Below are positions 42,043 to 50,780 of a stretch of 64,000 nucleotides of DNA, piece by piece. The translations under genes and the position numbers were made by a program. Numbering within the stretch: the stretch's first letter is position 1; the number at the start of each line of letters is the position of its first letter. The notes below the pieces were generated by a model. It made no database searches. It had not been told where the DNA came from and saw only the letters and a program-made list of their open reading frames with translations. Source of the DNA: Bacteroidetes bacterium ADurb.Bin037 (GTDB lineage: Bacteria; Bacteroidota; Bacteroidia; Bacteroidales; UBA932); the NCBI GenBank assembly GCA_002071175.1, contig MWER01000016.1, positions 1-64,000 on the forward strand. The letters run 5' to 3'.

Positions 42043-43104
42043 TCAGATTTTTTTCAGAAGCTCAGAAGCGGCATTGAACGGATCCACCAGACCCTCCCTT
42101 ACCTTTTTTTCCATTTCGGGAAGGATCTTTTTGATATGAGAATTGTCATAAAATTGCGATAACAGGTGATAGTCAATACTTTCACGCATCCAGTACACAG
42201 CCTGTTCTGCACGCTTTTTCTGAAAAAATCCGTTTTCTTTTGTCAGGCGCATATAATCCAGGATCGTTTCCAGGATCTTTTCCAGCCCGGTCTCTTCCAA
42301 AGAAGAAGCCGTCAATGCCAACGGTTTCCATCCCGACGCAGACGGAGGGAAGAGCTGTAAGGCTCCTTGGTATAGCGATCTGGCTTGCAGGGCTTTCCCG
42401 ACATTATTTCCGTCGGCTTTATGAATAACAAGCAGATCGGATATTTCCATTATTCCCCGTTTGATTCCTTGTAAAGCGTCGCCGGCACCGGCAAGCATGA
42501 GCAGCAGGAAAAAGTCGGTCATGGAATAGACCGTCGTCTCGGACTGACCGACACCTACCGTTTCTATAAATATCGTATCAAAGCCGGCAGCTTCGCACAA
42601 TATGACCGTTTCCCTTGTTTTCCGGGCCACACCACCTAAGGATCCCCCGCTGGGTGAAGGTCTGATAAAGGCATGGGGATCATTGGATAAGGTTTCCATA
42701 CGTGTCTTGTCCCCCAGGATGCTGCCCTTTGTTTTTTCACTGCTTGGATCTATGGCCAGGACAGCCAGTTTATGCCCTGAAGAGGTTAGATACTTACCAA
42801 AGGCTTCTATAAATGTACTCTTGCCTACTCCCGGCACACCCGTGATACCTATCCTGATGGAATTACCAGATAAAGGCAGGCACGCCGAGACCAGTTCACG
42901 GGCTTTCTTCCTGTCTTCTTCCCGTGTACTTTCTATCAATGTTATGGCTTGAGCAAGTATAGGAGTATTTCCTTCCCTGATCCCTTCCAGTAAAGCCGGG
43001 ACATCCAGGTTCCTGCTACGTCTTTTTTTGATGATTTCCCGTGCCTTTGGATTGATGGCAGGAGGTTGCGGCACGCCTTGATTGACTTTCAGAGCAGAAT
43101 CCAT
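42043..43104 (-). CDS. meaB: Methylmalonyl-CoA mutase-associated GTPase MeaB
   Basis: A G3E-family GTPase that protects and reloads adenosylcobalamin-dependent methylmalonyl-CoA mutase. The 353-residue protein has Walker A G-V-P-G-V-G-K-S-T near 87-95, the D-P-S-S switch segment near 116-119, the E-T-V-G-V-G-Q-S-E segment near 180-188, and an N/HKAD-type base-recognition site (H-K-A-D). Its presence implies a succinate-propionate route with a B12 mutase encoded elsewhere. It lies 5 nt from both neighbours in a tight operon. Confidence 0.95.
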   Translation of the reverse strand: MDSALKVNQGVPQPPAINPKAREIIKKRRSRNLDVPALLEGIREGNTPILAQAITLIESTREEDRKKARELVSACLPLSGNSIRIGITGVPGVGKSTFIEAFGKYLTSSGHKLAVLAIDPSSEKTKGSILGDKTRMETLSNDPHAFIRPSPSGGSLGGVARKTRETVILCEAAGFDTIFIETVGVGQSETTVYSMTDFFLLLMLAGAGDALQGIKRGIMEISDLLVIHKADGNNVGKALQARSLYQGALQLFPPSASGWKPLALTASSLEETGLEKILETILDYMRLTKENGFFQKKRAEQAVYWMRESIDYHLLSQFYDNSHIKKILPEMEKKVREGLVDPFNAASELLKKI

Positions 43105-43109
43105 AATGG

Positions 43110-44189
43110 TCAGGGTTTGATATTTCCGTATACAAGCAGGTTAATCGTCGGTCTTGAAGGGGCATTGGTCGTCAGACTGATGGTATATATGACTTCTCCC
43201 GGTGTCGTTGTTTCGGTACCGGGAATGGTAATATCTACCTGAGCTTTGCTGCCCGGTTCCACTTCTTGTGGCATATCCACCCTGATTCCCGGGTGGCTGT
43301 TGTCTATCTTATAGATTACCAGCGTTGATTTTCCTTTATTGGAAAGAACAAAACCGGCCTGAATAGTCCCACCCGCAACGGTCTGGTGAAATTCTACGGC
43401 ACTCCGGTCCATTTGCGGAATGGGAGCCCGTTCCTTATCGGAACGGGTCAGATCCGAAGTATTCATCTTGACGGACCCTTTGACGGTCAGCACATGCAAC
43501 GGGTTTTCTTTGTCGTTAATGATCACAGTTGCAGTGTAGAGTACATTGCCCCATTCTTCTTTTTTTCTGGTATCGATAGAGTAAACGATAACACCTTTTT
43601 CCTGCGGATTAAGCCGTGAGGGGACGGCACCGACAGAAAGATTGACGTGTGAACTTTTACATTTCAGAAAAATGGGGTGCTTTCCCGTATTGATAACTTC
43701 CACCGAATCTGTCTTGACCGTACCTTGCCTGATCTGTCCCAGTTCCAGTTCTTTTTTACGCAGCCGGAGTTGACCCATCACTACCGGATGGGTGTCTTTT
43801 ACCGTAAATTTTTTCTGGTGTACAACGCCCCTGACACGCAAAACATATGGTTTGGCAGATCCTGATATGTAAACAGACAACATTTTATCGAAAGGATAGG
43901 GACCCTGATCGTTGGAATAAGTAACGGTGATGGATCCCTTTTCTCCGGGAGGGATGGGTTCCCGTGTCCATTCAGGCGCCGTGCAGCCGCAGGAGGAGAT
44001 CACAGTCTGGATCACCACAGGTTTGTCTGTATTGTTGGTCATGATGAAAGTGTGCGATTTCGGGCCGTCATTGATCCCGAAGTCTCCAAAATCATGGATG
44101 GTCTTATCAAAGCTCACACGATTGTCTTCCTGCGCAATGACAGTTCCCTGCAATAAGAAAGAAGCTAGAAGGAGAATGAGCGGTTTCAT
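43110..44189 (-). CDS. DUF1573 domain-containing secreted protein
   Basis: A 359-residue exported protein: a signal peptide (about 1-19), then beta-sandwich repeats. The first matches DUF1573, with V-S-F-D-K-T-I-H-D-F-G and the S-C-G-C-T motif near 66-70. Later segments look like additional Ig-like or ASPM-SPD-2-Hydin-type domains. The family is common in Bacteroidetes and its function is unknown. It heads the meaB-transporter run, and its promoter is divergent from the ferredoxin promoter. Confidence 0.85.
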   Translation of the reverse strand: MKPLILLLASFLLQGTVIAQEDNRVSFDKTIHDFGDFGINDGPKSHTFIMTNNTDKPVVIQTVISSCGCTAPEWTREPIPPGEKGSITVTYSNDQGPYPFDKMLSVYISGSAKPYVLRVRGVVHQKKFTVKDTHPVVMGQLRLRKKELELGQIRQGTVKTDSVEVINTGKHPIFLKCKSSHVNLSVGAVPSRLNPQEKGVIVYSIDTRKKEEWGNVLYTATVIINDKENPLHVLTVKGSVKMNTSDLTRSDKERAPIPQMDRSAVEFHQTVAGGTIQAGFVLSNKGKSTLVIYKIDNSHPGIRVDMPQEVEPGSKAQVDITIPGTETTTPGEVIYTISLTTNAPSRPTINLLVYGNIKP

Positions 44190-44210
44190 CTTATAAATGT
44201 TGTCGGTTTA

Positions 44211-44218
44211 CAAAGGTA
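44211..44218 (-). promoter_or_regulatory. -7 promoter element of the DUF1573-meaB-transporter operon
   Basis: Minus-strand TACCTTTG matches TAnnTTTG, 21 nt before the ATG at 44189, in an 86-nt region shared with the divergent ferredoxin promoter. Confidence 0.55.
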
Positions 44219-44234
44219 GTAAGAATTTAATTCA

Positions 44235-44242
44235 TATATTTG
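44235..44242 (+). promoter_or_regulatory. -7 promoter element of the ferredoxin gene
   Basis: TATATTTG matches TAnnTTTG, 33 nt before ATG 44276. No -33 TTTG is seen. Confidence 0.55.
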
Positions 44243-44275
44243 TAGCAATTATTTACTAATAACAGTCAATTTGCC

Positions 44276-44443
44276 ATGGCACACAAAATTACTGAAAACT
44301 GCGCAGCATGTGGAACTTGTATTGATGAATGTCCGGTAGAGGCTATTTCTTCCGGTGACATTTATGTAATTAATCCCGATGAGTGTATCGATTGCGGTGC
44401 ATGTGCAGCAGTTTGTCCTGTCGGCGCTATAGAAGCCGAATAA
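44276..44443 (+). CDS. 2[4Fe-4S] clostridial-type ferredoxin
   Basis: A 55-residue ferredoxin with two C-x2-C-x2-C-x3-C motifs: cysteines 9, 12, 15, 19 (C-A-A-C-G-T-C-I-D-E-C-P) and 37, 40, 43, 47 (C-I-D-C-G-A-C-A-A-V-C-P). Low-potential electron carrier, a likely partner of pyruvate:ferredoxin oxidoreductase and of the NADH/ferredoxin-linked hydrogenase encoded elsewhere in this window. It is monocistronic with its own promoter and terminator, as expected for an abundant small carrier. Confidence 0.96.
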   Translation: MAHKITENCAACGTCIDECPVEAISSGDIYVINPDECIDCGACAAVCPVGAIEAE

Positions 44444-44466
44444 TTTAGGATCCTGGGATGATCTTT

Positions 44467-44500
44467 GAAAAGCATACCGGCCGGTATGCTTTTTTATTTT
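44467..44500 (+). terminator. Bidirectional terminator between ferredoxin and histidine kinase genes
   Basis: AGCATACCGG/CCGGTATGCT (44471-44490) is a perfect 20-bp palindrome followed by TTTTTATTTT on the plus strand and preceded by an A-run that gives T residues on the minus strand. It can stop both the ferredoxin transcript and the convergent kinase transcript. Confidence 0.9.
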
Positions 44501-45948
44501 CTCTTAAGGGTAAAGGTAAATTCCAGACCTCCTCCACTCCGTTTGGTTGCATGGATAGTGCCGCCATGCAGAAGAATGGCATTTCTTACGATTGACAGTC
44601 CCAGTCCGGTTCCTCCCTGTCTCCGGCTTCGGCCCGTGTCAATGCGATAAAACCTTTCAAAGATCCGGGGAAGGTGGTATGCATCAATACCCACTCCGTC
44701 ATCTGCAAAGACAAACCAATAGTATTGGCTGTCGGCGTTTGTCAGGGTTACAAACAGGGTACGGCATCCTGAATAAGAAAGGGCATTGTCTGTCAGATTA
44801 CGAAAAACAGATTGTAACAAACTCTGGTTGCCCTGGATGGGCAACTGTGCAGGAATGTCTATTATGGTCTTTATGTTTTTTTCCTGCAGGGTTTTTACCA
44901 CTTCCGAAAACACGTCATAGATAATGTCGCTCAGATTGACCTCTGTTTTTTCAATGATCTCGCTGGCTTCATCCATTCTTGTAACAGTGGCTATATCGTT
45001 TAGCAGCTGAGAAAGCCTGCTCGATTGTTTGAAACAATTTTCTATGAAAATGCGTTGTTTATCCGGACCCATCCCGGGATTGTTTTGGAGTGTTTCCAAA
45101 TACCCAAGGATGATGCTTACAGGTGTTTTCAATTCATGATTGATATTTTGTGTAAGCTGCTTTTTTAAACGCGTCTGTTCCTGTTTTTCGTGCAGGACGA
45201 TCTTGTGTTCACTTTCCAGAGCTTCTTTTGTTTGTTTAAGCTTGGCATAGAGTTGGATTATATGATTTGAAATATCTCCCAACTCATCTTTAGGGAACGG
45301 GCCAATTCCTTCGAGCGATTCTCCTTTATCTGCCAGTAAGGCAAATTTTTTCAAACGGTTGATATTAAGTCCCAGCCTGCGCGTAAGGATCAAAGCCAGG
45401 CCGCTGATAAAAAGAGCCATGCCTATCATAATGGGGAGAAACAGCCTGTCAGCTCTCAGAATTTCCTTAAGGGTCATTGAATAAGGCATCGCTGACCTTA
45501 CAATATATTGTCCGCTACGGGTGGCAGAATAAAAATACTCCCGGTTTGTCGTAGTTGACAACCGGCGGATGGTGTATCCGGATCCGTGTGCAAGGGCATC
45601 TGCAAATTCCGGCCTGTCCGCATGATTACTGAAAGAATCGAGCGGTTTTGATTTTTCCGTATCAAATAATACCCGGCCCAGGGTATCCATGATGGTGAAT
45701 CGAAGTGCATCGGGTATTTGTTCCGGGTGCTGGAGGAACAGAGAATTCAGAGCCGTCGTATCTGGCAGATAGTGTATTAACCGCGTATTAAGAACCTGCA
45801 ATTCTGCATTGAAACGATCTGCTTTGTAGATCGTTTCTCTTTTGAATTGAAAAAGCAAAAAACAAATAAGGAATAATGCCAATAATGACAATAGCATTAA
45901 AAACAACCTTACGTGAAAAGACAATTTACTCTTGAAAGCCATAGCCAA
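44494..45948 (-). CDS. Sensor histidine kinase (two-component system)
   Basis: A 484-residue membrane kinase: helix 1 (about 13-33), a periplasmic sensor of about 130 residues, helix 2 (about 168-190), a HAMP-like linker, a HisKA domain with N-H-E-L-K-T-P (phosphoacceptor His near 270), and a HATPase domain with D-D-G-V-G-I and the G-T-G-L-G-L-S-I loop near 455-462. Architecture resembles PhoR/RprX-type kinases of Bacteroidetes. Its start lies within the 3' end of the response regulator gene (23-nt overlap), so the two are translationally coupled. The stimulus is not evident. Confidence 0.93.
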   Translation of the reverse strand: MAMAFKSKLSFHVRLFLMLLSLLALFLICFLLFQFKRETIYKADRFNAELQVLNTRLIHYLPDTTALNSLFLQHPEQIPDALRFTIMDTLGRVLFDTEKSKPLDSFSNHADRPEFADALAHGSGYTIRRLSTTTNREYFYSATRSGQYIVRSAMPYSMTLKEILRADRLFLPIMIGMALFISGLALILTRRLGLNINRLKKFALLADKGESLEGIGPFPKDELGDISNHIIQLYAKLKQTKEALESEHKIVLHEKQEQTRLKKQLTQNINHELKTPVSIILGYLETLQNNPGMGPDKQRIFIENCFKQSSRLSQLLNDIATVTRMDEASEIIEKTEVNLSDIIYDVFSEVVKTLQEKNIKTIIDIPAQLPIQGNQSLLQSVFRNLTDNALSYSGCRTLFVTLTNADSQYYWFVFADDGVGIDAYHLPRIFERFYRIDTGRSRRQGGTGLGLSIVRNAILLHGGTIHATKRSGGGLEFTFTLKRK

Positions 45949-46633
45949 AACCCAGCCGTGTTACGATATATTTTCCATAAGGTTCTATCTTTTTGCGCAA
46001 ACGGGTAATATTTACATCTATGGTCCTGTCCAGAACAATGACATCATCACTCCAGACTTTGTGCAGAATTTCTTCGCGCGAAAGGATTTTGTTTTTATGG
46101 TCAAGGAGCAGGGCAAGGATCTCCAGTTCCTTTTTAGTCAAATTGACGGGTATGTTATCGACAGTGCATGTTTTGTTCAGCAAATTCAGGGTCAGTCCTT
46201 TAAAGTAAATAAATCCGTTCTTTTCCTGATCCGTATTGTGTTCGGTTCTACGCAAAACACTTTGTACACGTGCAAGCACTTCCCGGATCGAAAAGGGTTT
46301 GGAAATGTAATCGTCTGCCCCCAGGTTTAATCCGGCTACCGTATCGTCTTCTTGGTCTTTAGCCGTACAAAAAATAATTGGGATGGAAGCCGTCCTTTTA
46401 TTTTTCTTTAGCAACTGGGCCATTTTAAATCCGCTCATCGGTCCCATCATCACATCGAGCATGATCAGGGAATAGTTCTCGAGGTTCATTGTCATTGCCT
46501 GTTCGGCACTATAGGCAACGTCAACCTTGTATCCTTCCACTTCCAAATTGAATTGTAATATTTCACAAAGGGACTCTTCGTCATCGACGACCAGAATTCT
46601 TATGGCATTCTTATTCAATAGCTGACTGCTCAT
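45926..46633 (-). CDS. OmpR/PhoB-family response regulator
   Basis: A 235-residue regulator with a receiver domain (acidic pair D17-D18, phosphoacceptor D60 in L-I-M-L-D-V-M-M, switch residues S/T and K near 88-110) and a winged-helix DNA-binding domain (about 140-235) with the R-x-x-I-D-V-N-I-x-x-L-R-x-K recognition-helix pattern. ATG 46633 is chosen over an ATG three codons earlier because that one overlaps the -7 promoter box. The 11-bp-periodic TGTAA repeats in the adjacent region are the obvious candidate binding site. Confidence 0.93.
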   Translation of the reverse strand: MSSQLLNKNAIRILVVDDEESLCEILQFNLEVEGYKVDVAYSAEQAMTMNLENYSLIMLDVMMGPMSGFKMAQLLKKNKRTASIPIIFCTAKDQEDDTVAGLNLGADDYISKPFSIREVLARVQSVLRRTEHNTDQEKNGFIYFKGLTLNLLNKTCTVDNIPVNLTKKELEILALLLDHKNKILSREEILHKVWSDDVIVLDRTIDVNITRLRKKIEPYGKYIVTRLGFGYGFQE

Positions 46634-46639
46634 ATGATG

Positions 46640-46647
46640 CAAAGATA
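46640..46647 (-). promoter_or_regulatory. -7 promoter element of the two-component operon
   Basis: Minus-strand TATCTTTG followed by C matches TAnnTTTG and lies 6 nt before ATG 46633; a GAAA (partial -33) lies 19 nt upstream on the plus-strand view. The mRNA would be leaderless or nearly so. Confidence 0.5.
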
Positions 46648-46679
46648 CTTGATTACATGAAATTATGAAAAGTTACATA

Positions 46680-46734
46680 TTGTGTAAACGTTAATTTATG
46701 AAAATGTAAAGCGTTTGTAAACGATTTGTAATAT
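46680..46734. promoter_or_regulatory. Direct repeats in 11-bp phase, candidate response-regulator operator
   Basis: TGTAA starts at 46683, 46705, 46716 and 46727: spacings 22, 11 and 11 bp. Aligned 11-mers TTGTGTAAACG, AAATGTAAAGC, GTTTGTAAACG and ATTTGTAATAT share a TTTGTAAACG-like core. The last repeat ends 8 bp before the -7-like box of the receptor gene, where an activator of the OmpR/PhoB type would contact polymerase. OmpR-family dimers bind tandem sites in 10-11-bp phase. Confidence 0.65.
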
Positions 46735-46742
46735 GCTACGGT

Positions 46743-46750
46743 CACTTTTG
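46743..46750 (+). promoter_or_regulatory. -7-like element of the TonB-dependent receptor gene
   Basis: CACTTTTG matches 7 of 8 positions of TAnnTTTG and ends 7 nt before ATG 46758. There is no good -33 element; instead the phased TGTAA repeats occupy that position, which fits an activator-dependent promoter. Confidence 0.45.
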
Positions 46751-46757
46751 CGGAATT

Positions 46758-49454
46758 ATGAGGAAAAGAACAATCAGGTCGTTGACATTTCTATTTTTGA
46801 TCCTCCAAGCGGGGATACTTCAGGGACAAATCATAATTACCGGAAAAGTGACGGATGAGCATGCAGGGGAGCCTTTACCCGGGGTATACGTAATGGTATC
46901 GGGGACTACCAAAGGCTCTGTAACGGATATTGACGGGATCTATGAAATTTCTTTGCCAAAGGGATCATACACGCTGGAATTCAGATATATATCCTATCAC
47001 ACGGAGACTACTCCCGTAGTCGTGACCGGGGAATCCGGACAGATGGTTGTTGATGTCCGGCTTAGAGCAGATGAAATGATACTGGATGAAGTATATGTGA
47101 CAGCCAGAAAAAATAATGAGACCGAAAGCAGCCTGTTATCCGAAAGACGCATGTCTGCCCGGGCGCTTGAACATATGGGAGCCGTAGAAATGGGGAAAAA
47201 AGGCATTTCTTCTGTGGCAGACGGGGTTCGTAAAATGACGGGGATATCGCTGGCCGAATCAGGTCAGCTCTATGTAAGGGGATTGGGTGACAGGTATAGT
47301 GTTACGACATTGAATGGGTTGCCCATAGCTTCTCCGAACCCGGACAATAAACTGATCCCTCTGGATTTGTTTCCCACAAACATTGTCAGGAATATTACCG
47401 TCAGCAAAGTATATCAGGCAGGTTCCTATGCCGATTATTCAGGGGCACATATTGATATCAGTGTCAGGGAGCATACCGGAGAGGACTTTTTTACCGTCCA
47501 AATAGGTACCGGAGGCCATTTCAGATCGTTGTTCACAAAATTTTACGAAAGCGATAAAAAAAACGGTCTCTTTTTTACCCGTAATCTTTCCCCTACAATA
47601 AAGAATATGTCTTCCAACGAGTTTACTGCTTATGTCAGGAATGAAGACCCTTTTAGGACTACGTTTTCCATAGCTCGAAAGACATTGTATCCGGATCTGA
47701 GCGGAGGACTTGGTCTTGGAAAAACCTGGAGTAAGGGAATACATAAACTGGGCATGCTCTTTACCTTGAGCGCTAAATATGCCGGAAGAAGTGAAAAAGA
47801 ATCCTATGTATCTACCGTCAATGCCCAGGGGGTCGTTTTAAATGCATTCGATTACGACAGTTATACAAGGAATCTGGATATGGCGGCCCTTATGCACCTG
47901 AATTACGACATTGGATCTTTTCATCATCTTAGCTATACCTTTTTTTACGCAAGGAATGCCGTTGATAATTACAAATTCAGGGAAGGATATGACCAGGAAG
48001 GGATCCATCTTACGGGAAGTAACAGCGTTTTTCATGCCTACAATTTGCTGAACAATCAACTTGTTTATAGTTTTTTAAAAGGGAAATGGTCTTTTAACGT
48101 TGCTTTATCCTACGGAATAACGGGAAGTTATGAGCCTGACAGAAGACAAGTTATGTATAGAAGGGACAATGACAAGCTGTCTCTTTTCAAATTGAACAGA
48201 CAGGAAACCATGAGGTATTATGGAGAGTTGACCGAGCGGGAAGCTGTGACCGATATCCATGCCGTATACAAAATGGGGACACTCGGATCTGTGCAGCTTG
48301 GCGTTTTCTATAAAAATAAAAGCAGGGCTTATTCTTCGGTGAGATTTTATTACAATCTGTACAATATCAACCCTCAGATAACAGATGTATTCACAACCGA
48401 GACCTGGCTGAACAGGGAGAGCATTGCCGACGGGACCATCTCCATTACCAAGGATGCGCAGCCAAAATCCAGATATTATGCCAAACAGGATATTGGAGGG
48501 GCTTATTTGCAGACCGAACTTGTTTTTTCCGGGAATTTAACCATGGATATTGGATTGCGTTACGAACCTTCCTTACAATGGGTTCGTTACTGGACGGACG
48601 CTTCTATTGAAAAGCAATCCCAATTAAAGGTCCACGATCTTTTTCCTGCGCTGAATATTAAATATGAGGTAAGAGAGAAACGTTTTCTCCGGCTTGCCCT
48701 TTCACGTACCGTTACCCGGCCTCTTTTCATAGAAATGGCCCCTTTTCTTTATAAAGAATCGTACGGAAGTGCCGAATTGAGGGGAAATGAATCCCTGCAG
48801 AACGGCTATAACCTGAATGCGGACCTGAGATTTGAAATGTTTGGAAAGACCGACGACCTGTTCTCAGCTACATTGTATTACAAACGGCTGAACGATCCCA
48901 TTGAGCGTGTTCAGGAATCATCAGGAGGTTCGTGTGTGCATTCGTTTCGCAATGCAGAGCAAGGCATGGCAGCCGGAATAGAGGCAGAAGTAAGAAAAAC
49001 CATCGTTCCCGGTCTTCGGATAGGATGTAATGCTTCCTACATGTACACCAATGTGATCCTTCCCGAAGGAGGGGGCGTATATACAGATTCGCACCGGCCA
49101 TTGCAGGGAGCTTCACCGTATTTGATAAATGCGGACATTGCCTATGGTTTTGCTTTTAGAAACAAAGATCAGCTTACCCTGACTTTACTTTATAATCTTC
49201 AGGGACCCCGTATCCATGCCGTAGGAATTTACGGAATGGGAAATATTATGCAACAGCCTCTTCACACACTTGATCTTGTAGCTGTTTATAATTGCAAGAA
49301 AAAATGGAACATAAAGATCTCTGTAGAAAACATGCTTGATAGCGATTATCTCTTTACCCAGGAGATTAAAACCACCAATGAAACCAAAACGGTTGAATCG
49401 TTCCGGCCGGGTGTCTCTTGTAAACTGGGATTCTCATATACATTTATAAAATAA
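46758..49454 (+). CDS. TonB-dependent outer-membrane receptor
   Basis: An 898-residue outer-membrane transporter. After a signal peptide (about 1-23) come a carboxypeptidase-regulatory-like domain (about 26-110), a plug domain (about 125-235, with the V-R-G-L-G-D-R-Y segment), and a beta-barrel ending in the aromatic F-S-Y-T-F-I-K. It imports a ligand using energy from TonB-ExbBD (not in the window). It is not a SusC of a SusCD pair: no SusD follows. The next gene, 6 nt downstream, codes for a beta-helix-like lipoprotein. Upstream phased repeats suggest control by the adjacent two-component system. Ligand unknown. Confidence 0.92.
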   Translation: MRKRTIRSLTFLFLILQAGILQGQIIITGKVTDEHAGEPLPGVYVMVSGTTKGSVTDIDGIYEISLPKGSYTLEFRYISYHTETTPVVVTGESGQMVVDVRLRADEMILDEVYVTARKNNETESSLLSERRMSARALEHMGAVEMGKKGISSVADGVRKMTGISLAESGQLYVRGLGDRYSVTTLNGLPIASPNPDNKLIPLDLFPTNIVRNITVSKVYQAGSYADYSGAHIDISVREHTGEDFFTVQIGTGGHFRSLFTKFYESDKKNGLFFTRNLSPTIKNMSSNEFTAYVRNEDPFRTTFSIARKTLYPDLSGGLGLGKTWSKGIHKLGMLFTLSAKYAGRSEKESYVSTVNAQGVVLNAFDYDSYTRNLDMAALMHLNYDIGSFHHLSYTFFYARNAVDNYKFREGYDQEGIHLTGSNSVFHAYNLLNNQLVYSFLKGKWSFNVALSYGITGSYEPDRRQVMYRRDNDKLSLFKLNRQETMRYYGELTEREAVTDIHAVYKMGTLGSVQLGVFYKNKSRAYSSVRFYYNLYNINPQITDVFTTETWLNRESIADGTISITKDAQPKSRYYAKQDIGGAYLQTELVFSGNLTMDIGLRYEPSLQWVRYWTDASIEKQSQLKVHDLFPALNIKYEVREKRFLRLALSRTVTRPLFIEMAPFLYKESYGSAELRGNESLQNGYNLNADLRFEMFGKTDDLFSATLYYKRLNDPIERVQESSGGSCVHSFRNAEQGMAAGIEAEVRKTIVPGLRIGCNASYMYTNVILPEGGGVYTDSHRPLQGASPYLINADIAYGFAFRNKDQLTLTLLYNLQGPRIHAVGIYGMGNIMQQPLHTLDLVAVYNCKKKWNIKISVENMLDSDYLFTQEIKTTNETKTVESFRPGVSCKLGFSYTFIK

Positions 49455-49460
49455 ACGGAA

Positions 49461-50675
49461 ATGAAAAAAATGAATTTCAAAACAGCAATTATCATTCTGG
49501 GCGTACTGTGTTTAGCAGTATCCTGTGAAAAAAGAAATGAACCTGAAACGGATTCTGCAGATCTGGCAGGGGAACTGACGGAAAACAAAACGCTTCTAAG
49601 TGGAAAAACCTACTCATTGTCGGGAGGATTGCATGTTAAAGCAGGGGCTGTCCTTACCATCGAACCGGGTGTGATCATAGTGGCCAAAGACGATGATATA
49701 GTAGACTATATTTTAATAGAACAAGGCGGAAAGATCATGGCCCGCGGGACAGCTACCGCTCCTATCGTTATGACGTCGGAAAAGAAGGAACCCGGGGCAT
49801 GGGGAGGGATCCATATTTGCGGTCGCGCTCCCATTAATGTGACCGGGACCCAATCCAAATCCGAGATTGGAGATGCACTTTATGGGGGTAATGATCCTGC
49901 CGACAACTCGGGAGTACTCAGTTATATCAGGGCGGAATATACAGGCTATGCATTTAGTGAGGAAAAGGAAGCCAACGGCTTTACCTTCTATGGAGTGGGC
50001 AATGGCACCGTTGTGGACCACTTGCAATCATACAAAGGCTCAGATGACGGTTTTGAGTGGTTTGGCGGTACGGTAAATGTCAAGTATCTGGTCGCCACAG
50101 ATAACAGTGACGATTCTTTTGACTGGACGGAAGGATGGTGTGGCATGGGACAGTTCCTGGTAGCGGTACAGAGCCCTTCCGCAACTATCGGATATGAATG
50201 TGATTGCCTTATAGAAGCCGACAACAACAGCAAGAACTTTGCGGCAGAGCCCGTTTCTTTTCCGATTTTAGCCAATTTGACCTTAAATGGTAATGGATCT
50301 ACCCTCAATAAACGTGGCATACGTTTGAGGGCAGGTACAAGGGTAAAATTATACAACGCCCTGGTTACCGGAAAAATCAATTGTTTGACTACGGAAACCA
50401 AAGAGACGGAATCTTCTTTGGTAGAAGGAATTTCCGTTCTTGATCACATATATTTGGCCGGGAAGTTGTCTGCAGCAGAAGGTATTTATTCTGCAGATAT
50501 GTTCATTGCCAACCCGAACAATGGCATTCAAAAAGACTTTAATCTTGTTTCCGGTTATATAGGTACCGTTGCCGGCGGAAAAGACATGAGCCTTGTCAAC
50601 GGCTTCTTTGTGAAAACGGATTACAAAGGGGCTGTCAAGGCAGATAACGACTGGACGGCAGGTTGGTGTAAATAA
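49461..50675 (+). CDS. Receptor-associated lipoprotein with beta-helix-like repeats
   Basis: A 404-residue lipoprotein with signal sequence and lipobox A-V-S-C (Cys about 20). The mature part has repeating short beta-strands with turns such as G-G-L-H-V-K-A-G-A-V-L-T-I-E-P-G-V-I-I-V-A-type units (about 55-75) and many Gly and Asn residues, suggesting a parallel beta-helix or beta-solenoid. Similar lipoproteins often follow TonB-dependent receptors in Bacteroidetes, and may serve as the surface binding partner in place of SusD. Start could be ATG 49461 or 49470; both keep the signal peptide. No hairpin terminator follows. Confidence 0.75.
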   Translation: MKKMNFKTAIIILGVLCLAVSCEKRNEPETDSADLAGELTENKTLLSGKTYSLSGGLHVKAGAVLTIEPGVIIVAKDDDIVDYILIEQGGKIMARGTATAPIVMTSEKKEPGAWGGIHICGRAPINVTGTQSKSEIGDALYGGNDPADNSGVLSYIRAEYTGYAFSEEKEANGFTFYGVGNGTVVDHLQSYKGSDDGFEWFGGTVNVKYLVATDNSDDSFDWTEGWCGMGQFLVAVQSPSATIGYECDCLIEADNNSKNFAAEPVSFPILANLTLNGNGSTLNKRGIRLRAGTRVKLYNALVTGKINCLTTETKETESSLVEGISVLDHIYLAGKLSAAEGIYSADMFIANPNNGIQKDFNLVSGYIGTVAGGKDMSLVNGFFVKTDYKGAVKADNDWTAGWCK

Positions 50676-50739
50676 TCGGAAGGAGAGGAAGGAGAAGGGA
50701 AGGGCCATAGTTGATACATGGATTTTGACAAGAAAAGTG

Positions 50740-50747
50740 TACCTTTG
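50740..50747 (+). promoter_or_regulatory. -7 promoter element of secA
   Basis: TACCTTTG matches TAnnTTTG, 33 nt before ATG 50781. TTTTG at 50723-50727 is 12 nt upstream, too close for a standard -33. Confidence 0.5.
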
Positions 50748-50780
50748 TAAGTTGTCAAAGGAATTTGAAAAGTATCAACT

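Noticed and set aside
40981..42043. Mn2+ riboswitch (yybP-ykoY) for the putative manganese transporter
   Set aside because: The gene is internal to a meaB operon with only 5 nt upstream, so there is no room for a riboswitch.
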